Below, in pieces: positions 5,836 through 5,952 of a stretch of 5,952 nt of DNA. The DNA is taken from NCBI GenBank assembly GCA_035656335.1, contig DASRSS010000083.1, positions 1-5,952 on the forward strand, read 5' to 3'. The position numbers and the translations under genes were made by a program. How positions within the stretch are numbered: the first letter of the stretch is position 1; the number at the start of each line of letters is the position of its first letter. This stretch comes from DASRSS01 sp035656335 (GTDB lineage Bacteria > Actinomycetota > Actinomycetes > Mycobacteriales > Jatrophihabitantaceae). Under the pieces are notes generated by a model that saw nothing but the letters and a program-made list of their open reading frames with translations, made no database searches and was not told the DNA's origin.

Positions 5836-5952
5836 GTTTTCCCCCATGGCTGTGTATCCCGGCGCCGTCCCCCGCTCCGCTCCTCGCTCGCTGGCGCTCG
5901 CTGCGATGCTCACGAGGGCCGCCGCCTCATGGGGATGACCGGGGAACAGTTC
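5836..5952. other. Right-edge sequence without a supported feature
   Basis: This is 117 bp after the MFS stop codon. A 30-codon frame starts at ATG 5846 and stops at 5938, with no RBS and no recognisable product. The stretch 5871-5905 is a CGCTC-rich run. CCCCATG (5842-5848) and CATGGGG (5928-5934) form a distant 7-bp inverted pair, probably by chance. No terminator is convincing. Confidence 0.3.

Noticed and set aside
4855..5913. 352-codon open frame on the minus strand opposite the MFS gene
   Set aside because: The product is a low-complexity, R/H/D/E-rich sequence with no recognisable domain. It is antisense to a clear 12-TM transporter and is a typical shadow frame in GC-rich DNA.
5846..5938. 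30-codon frame after the MFS gene
   Set aside because: It has no RBS, no recognisable sequence and lies at the window edge.

Overview
This is a GC-rich chromosomal window. Its strong G/C preference at third codon positions, GTG/ATG starts, GGAGG-type ribosome binding sites and protein families point to a high-GC actinobacterium. The citrate synthase 2 / pdxH divergent pair and the TetR plus amino-acid deaminase/aldolase pair suggest the Pseudonocardiales (Amycolatopsis-like). The genus is an inference from recognised proteins, not a database result.

Layout. Positions 2-454 (+) hold the C-terminal 150 residues of a TetR-family repressor whose DNA-binding end lies off the left edge. Its stop overlaps the start of a fold-type III PLP enzyme of the amino-acid deaminase/aldolase (D-threonine aldolase / D-serine dehydratase-like) family at 451-1602 (+). 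Convergent to that is a small gene at 1625-2071 (-) whose N-terminus resembles the first motif of ADP-ribosyltransferase-fold proteins (KptA/DarT-like); its function is unknown. Positions 2072-2557 appear non-coding and carry two repeats: a tandem pair of 48-bp inverted-repeat-bounded units (2210-2307) and five copies of a 15-bp minisatellite (2461-2535). Next is a short-form citrate synthase (2558-3664, -), divergent across 151 bp from pdxH (3816-4457, +), which encodes pyridoxamine/pyridoxine 5'-phosphate oxidase. An MFS_3-type exporter (4516-5835, +) follows 58 bp downstream. The last 117 bp hold nothing I can support.

How it fits together. The genes are mostly ordinary core and secondary metabolism. 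PdxH makes the PLP cofactor that the deaminase/aldolase needs, but the two are about 2.2 kb apart in separate transcription units, so this is not evidence of a pathway. The TetR/deaminase overlap suggests a co-expressed, possibly autoregulated pair. No CRISPR array, transposase, tRNA, rRNA or recognisable defence system is present. The least explained element is the 48-bp repeat pair, which can form several alternative hairpins; the most open protein question is the small ART-like gene.
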